Below are positions 61,699-64,000 of a stretch of DNA of 64,000 nucleotides, piece after piece. Made by a program: the position numbers and the translations under genes. The notes beneath the pieces were generated by a model, which had not been told where the DNA came from, made no database searches, and worked only from the letters and a program-made list of their open reading frames with translations. This stretch comes from Vavraia culicis subsp. floridensis (Eukaryota; Microsporidia; Pleistophoridae): the NCBI RefSeq assembly GCF_000192795.1, contig NW_007360610.1:1417-65416 (forward strand). Direction: 5' to 3'. Every line of letters begins with the position of its first letter. Position 1 is the first letter of the stretch.

Positions 61699-61702
61699 CC
61701 CC
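61699..61702 (+). promoter_or_regulatory. C-run start signal of the transposase-derived gene
   Basis: CCCC, one base before the ATG at 61704, as in the conserved housekeeping genes. Confidence 0.65.
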
Positions 61703-61703
61703 T

Positions 61704-63329
61704 ATGAAAGTTAACGACAAATTTCCAACAAAAAAAGAGGCGGTGACTGCCATAAAGGAGTTCCTCAACCACAAGAACTTTACATATGATCAGATCCAGT
61801 TCACCCCAAAATCGATAACTTTTAACTGTATTGGTAAAAAGGAGTTTAATTGCGACGCGGTTGTGCACTCCCTTTACAAGAAAAAGGAGGACGCTTTTGT
61901 CATTAAGAAGATAAAGCTGAATCATAAGTGTCCACCGGACTTGAAGAATGTAAGCAGCGTTGAATTCATAAGAAATGAAATACGAAAATGTGGAGAGGAT
62001 ATGCGGATTGGCGAGATAGTGCAGGCTATGAACAAGAAAAATATGAAGATAGGGTACAGCAGTGTGTGGAGGGCTATAAATGAGGAGAAGGATGGCGATG
62101 GTGCGCAGGCTGCATTTGTGAAGGAGTTTGTGATGCTTAATTCGCAGTGTAGGGCAATGAGTGGCCCAAACTACATTTTTGTGTTCTTCCCGGTTTTAGA
62201 GTATGCACGAAAGATAGTGGAGATAAAAATAGTGAAAAGAAAGGAGAACGGATACATGCTCTACGCGTTGATTTACGATCCGCACGATTGCGTGCAAATT
62301 CTGGCATTCATGGTTACAAATGACCGATCGCTTGCAGCATCCAAGGATATGTTAATGGTTAGTCTGGGAAAGTACATGGACATATACAGCACGATATTTC
62401 TTTGCGAGGTGAGAGATGCCTATCTCTTTGAGAAGGAGATGTTTTTTATAAAGGTGAGGAGCATCTGCAGAGAGGTGTACAAGAAGTGCAAGGACAGAAA
62501 CGTAATTATCAAAGTGTGGAATTTCTGCAACAGCAATGAGGAGATGCGCCAGATAGACGTGCTGAAGGAAGTGATTGACGAGTTCAACAGCAAGGATCAC
62601 GTCGAGGAGGCGGACGAAGACAGAAAGATGAGGTTATGCGATGATAAAAGTAGCGGCGAGGAGGAAAAAAACAAAGAGAACGAGAACACAGGATGCAAGA
62701 ATAAAGAAAATGTGCAAAGCGTGAAGACTAAAAGCAGAAAGAAAGTTGATGCCCGTCGAATAGTGGGAGTTATCAAGCTAGAAAATTACCAGAAGGGCGA
62801 TCAAATACTGTACGGCCTGCAGAACCTCTCCGATCCCGATCTTGATCTGCTTTACTACAACCTGTCTGGTGACTTGATCGATATTTCAAACGCGATAACG
62901 AAGCTGATCAGCGAGCACAACGCAATACGTAGGAAAAAAGAAGCAGCGTTCGGTGAGAACATCAAAAACAAGATAGAACGAAAGATCGAAGATAAATACA
63001 CCGTGGATGAGTCGATGAATGATACCTACAATGTAGTGCTTGGAAAGGAGACGTACAATGTAAGCCTTAATGATATGTTCTGTACATGTGGTATATTTCA
63101 GGAGTACGCCTGTCCTTGTACCCATGCACTGATACTGATACGTCATCTAGGACTTGACCCGTACAATTTTGTGAGCACGGTTTTTCTTTTCAAGAAGGAG
63201 ATCTACGGCGAGGTAGTGCCCGTTATTAACGAGAATTTGAAACAGCAAAATGTGCAGATGCTGCTCAGGCGAGGACCAGGCAGGCCTAAGAAAGGAAATG
63301 TGAGGAGATACGATGAGGCTGTACAGTAA
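61704..63329 (+). CDS. Mutator-like transposase-derived protein (SWIM, AT-hook)
   Basis: 541 residues. N-terminal MuDR/FLYWCH-like DNA-binding region (1-75, with FNCDAVVHSLYKKK and NHKCPPD). A helical linker leads to a region of transposase type (about 140-290, ALIYDPHDCVQILAFMVTND, YMDIYSTIFLCEVRDAYLFE) where I cannot place a convincing DDE triad. An acidic low-complexity insert follows (about 295-350), then a SWIM zinc finger, C460-x-C462-x9-C472-x-H474, and an AT-hook (RRGPGRPKKG, GRP at 526-528). This is the architecture of MULE transposases and their domesticated FAR1-like descendants. No terminal inverted repeats are visible and the gene carries a housekeeping-type start signal, so a domesticated regulator seems likelier than a mobile element. 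Confidence 0.75.
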   Translation: MKVNDKFPTKKEAVTAIKEFLNHKNFTYDQIQFTPKSITFNCIGKKEFNCDAVVHSLYKKKEDAFVIKKIKLNHKCPPDLKNVSSVEFIRNEIRKCGEDMRIGEIVQAMNKKNMKIGYSSVWRAINEEKDGDGAQAAFVKEFVMLNSQCRAMSGPNYIFVFFPVLEYARKIVEIKIVKRKENGYMLYALIYDPHDCVQILAFMVTNDRSLAASKDMLMVSLGKYMDIYSTIFLCEVRDAYLFEKEMFFIKVRSICREVYKKCKDRNVIIKVWNFCNSNEEMRQIDVLKEVIDEFNSKDHVEEADEDRKMRLCDDKSSGEEEKNKENENTGCKNKENVQSVKTKSRKKVDARRIVGVIKLENYQKGDQILYGLQNLSDPDLDLLYYNLSGDLIDISNAITKLISEHNAIRRKKEAAFGENIKNKIERKIEDKYTVDESMNDTYNVVLGKETYNVSLNDMFCTCGIFQEYACPCTHALILIRHLGLDPYNFVSTVFLFKKEIYGEVVPVINENLKQQNVQMLLRRGPGRPKKGNVRRYDEAVQ

Positions 63330-64000
63330 GTAGGAATTGGTCTTGCACTACGCACAAACATTCACAGTTTTATATTAAAATTAATTTTAATTATTTTTAT
63401 AAGTAATCACATCCTACATTCGATTATTTTCATCCGACGTTTTACGGCCCGGCTTTACCGGCCGTGTGTGCACTCCAGCGATTTGTTAACAGATCAGAAG
63501 ATTTATTGAATGCAAGTGATTGCCCAGCATGCGAGAATATTTTTAATAAAGGTAGTTAAAACGGGCCAAAAACACTGTGATTGCATTTCTTCTGAGTAAT
63601 TCGTAGCAATACCGTGTAATTGTTTTCCGCTCATCTGCCCATAACAAGCCATAAAGATTGTTTATTACGAATTATGTGCTGTTACGGATGAATACCGGGT
63701 TTATTCGGCGGCACTCAAAGATTCAAAACCGCTTACTGCTGTACCCATTGAAAAAGCATTACATCGAACATAAATGCGTTATTTACGGTTCGGCTGATGA
63801 GTTCGCACAACATACCTGCTGAATGCATCACCCCATTCACCATCTTCTGCTCACAGTGCGTAGATCTCGATTATGAAGGTGACAAAGACTGAGAATGGCT
63901 TGAACGGTTGCCTCTGCGCTCTGCCAAGCAAAGGTATCGTAGAAGAATTGCTTTTAATTTAAGAGCCATTCCCAGACCAGGTCTGCACTCCTCCACACGT
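63330..64000. other. Intergenic region to the window end
   Basis: No gene seen. It contains the hairpin at 63444-63465. Confidence 0.5.
63444..63465. other. G/C-rich hairpin
   Basis: ACGG-C-CCGG, loop CTTTA, CCGG-CCGT: an eight-pair stem with one bulged C in A/T-rich surroundings, about 115 bases after the transposase-derived gene. Possible 3' processing or structural signal; role unknown. Confidence 0.35.

Noticed and set aside
61704..63329. An intact Mutator-like transposon.
   Set aside because: No inverted repeats or target duplications are visible at either side, and a catalytic triad is not evident.
1..64000. CRISPR arrays, bacterial operons, Shine-Dalgarno sites or phage genes.
   Set aside because: None seen; the tRNA with pol III boxes, the NDC80, SMC2 and APC/C genes and the C-run starts make the DNA eukaryotic.

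Overview
The window reads as nuclear DNA of a microsporidian (obligate intracellular, fungus-related parasite). The genes are intronless as far as I can see, A+T-rich and often shorter than their fungal counterparts. Recognisable products are a NOP2 rRNA methyltransferase, CDC23/APC8, SMC2, NSF/Sec18, an MscS-type channel, NDC80, a Vps1-type dynamin and a subtilisin-like protease. Most of the conserved genes carry a short run of C (or G) just before the start codon, a known microsporidian start signal. Two decayed leucine-rich-repeat-like paralogues, and many genes for secreted or membrane proteins with no recognisable relatives, suggest a large-genome microsporidian of the Trachipleistophora/Vavraia type. 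That placement is inference. The intergenic gaps (0.4-2.8 kb) are long for the phylum.

Layout. 0-10 kb: NOP2, then a field of small secreted or tail-anchored proteins (3.7, 5.6, 6.8, 7.8 kb), among them a Cys/Lys-rich protein broken by a frameshift, plus two diverged copies of an unidentified sequence (0.4 and 7.3 kb). 10-20 kb: a charged, probably nuclear protein, the subtilisin, a large helical protein of unknown role, and a type I membrane protein with Pro-Cys repeats. 20-29 kb: a 2.8 kb gap containing a perfect 80-bp tandem duplication, CDC23, a possible 40-residue mini-gene and SMC2. 29.4 kb: tRNA-Ser(GCU). 30.5-36.7 kb: an accessory stretch with an LRR-like pseudogene, a secreted protein with a RING-like tail and remains of another secreted gene, mixed with two tiny genes that carry the C-run start signal. 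38-48.5 kb: NSF, MscS, NDC80 and Vps1. 49.8-61 kb: a 1066-residue disordered protein, two N-terminally anchored membrane proteins (one split by an in-frame TAG) and a second LRR-like pseudogene on the opposite strand. 61.7 kb: a Mutator-like transposase-derived protein with SWIM finger and AT-hook.

How the genes work together. CDC23, SMC2 and NDC80 serve mitosis; NSF and Vps1 serve membrane traffic; NOP2 serves ribosome assembly; MscS may serve osmotic balance. The secreted and membrane set is the likely parasite-surface, spore or host-facing fraction. The two classes appear to use different start regions: C-run just before ATG for conserved genes, an A/T-rich TATA-like box 20-35 bp upstream for several lineage-specific ones.

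Limits: all assignments were made by eye, without database searches; residue positions of membrane segments and coiled coils are approximate.
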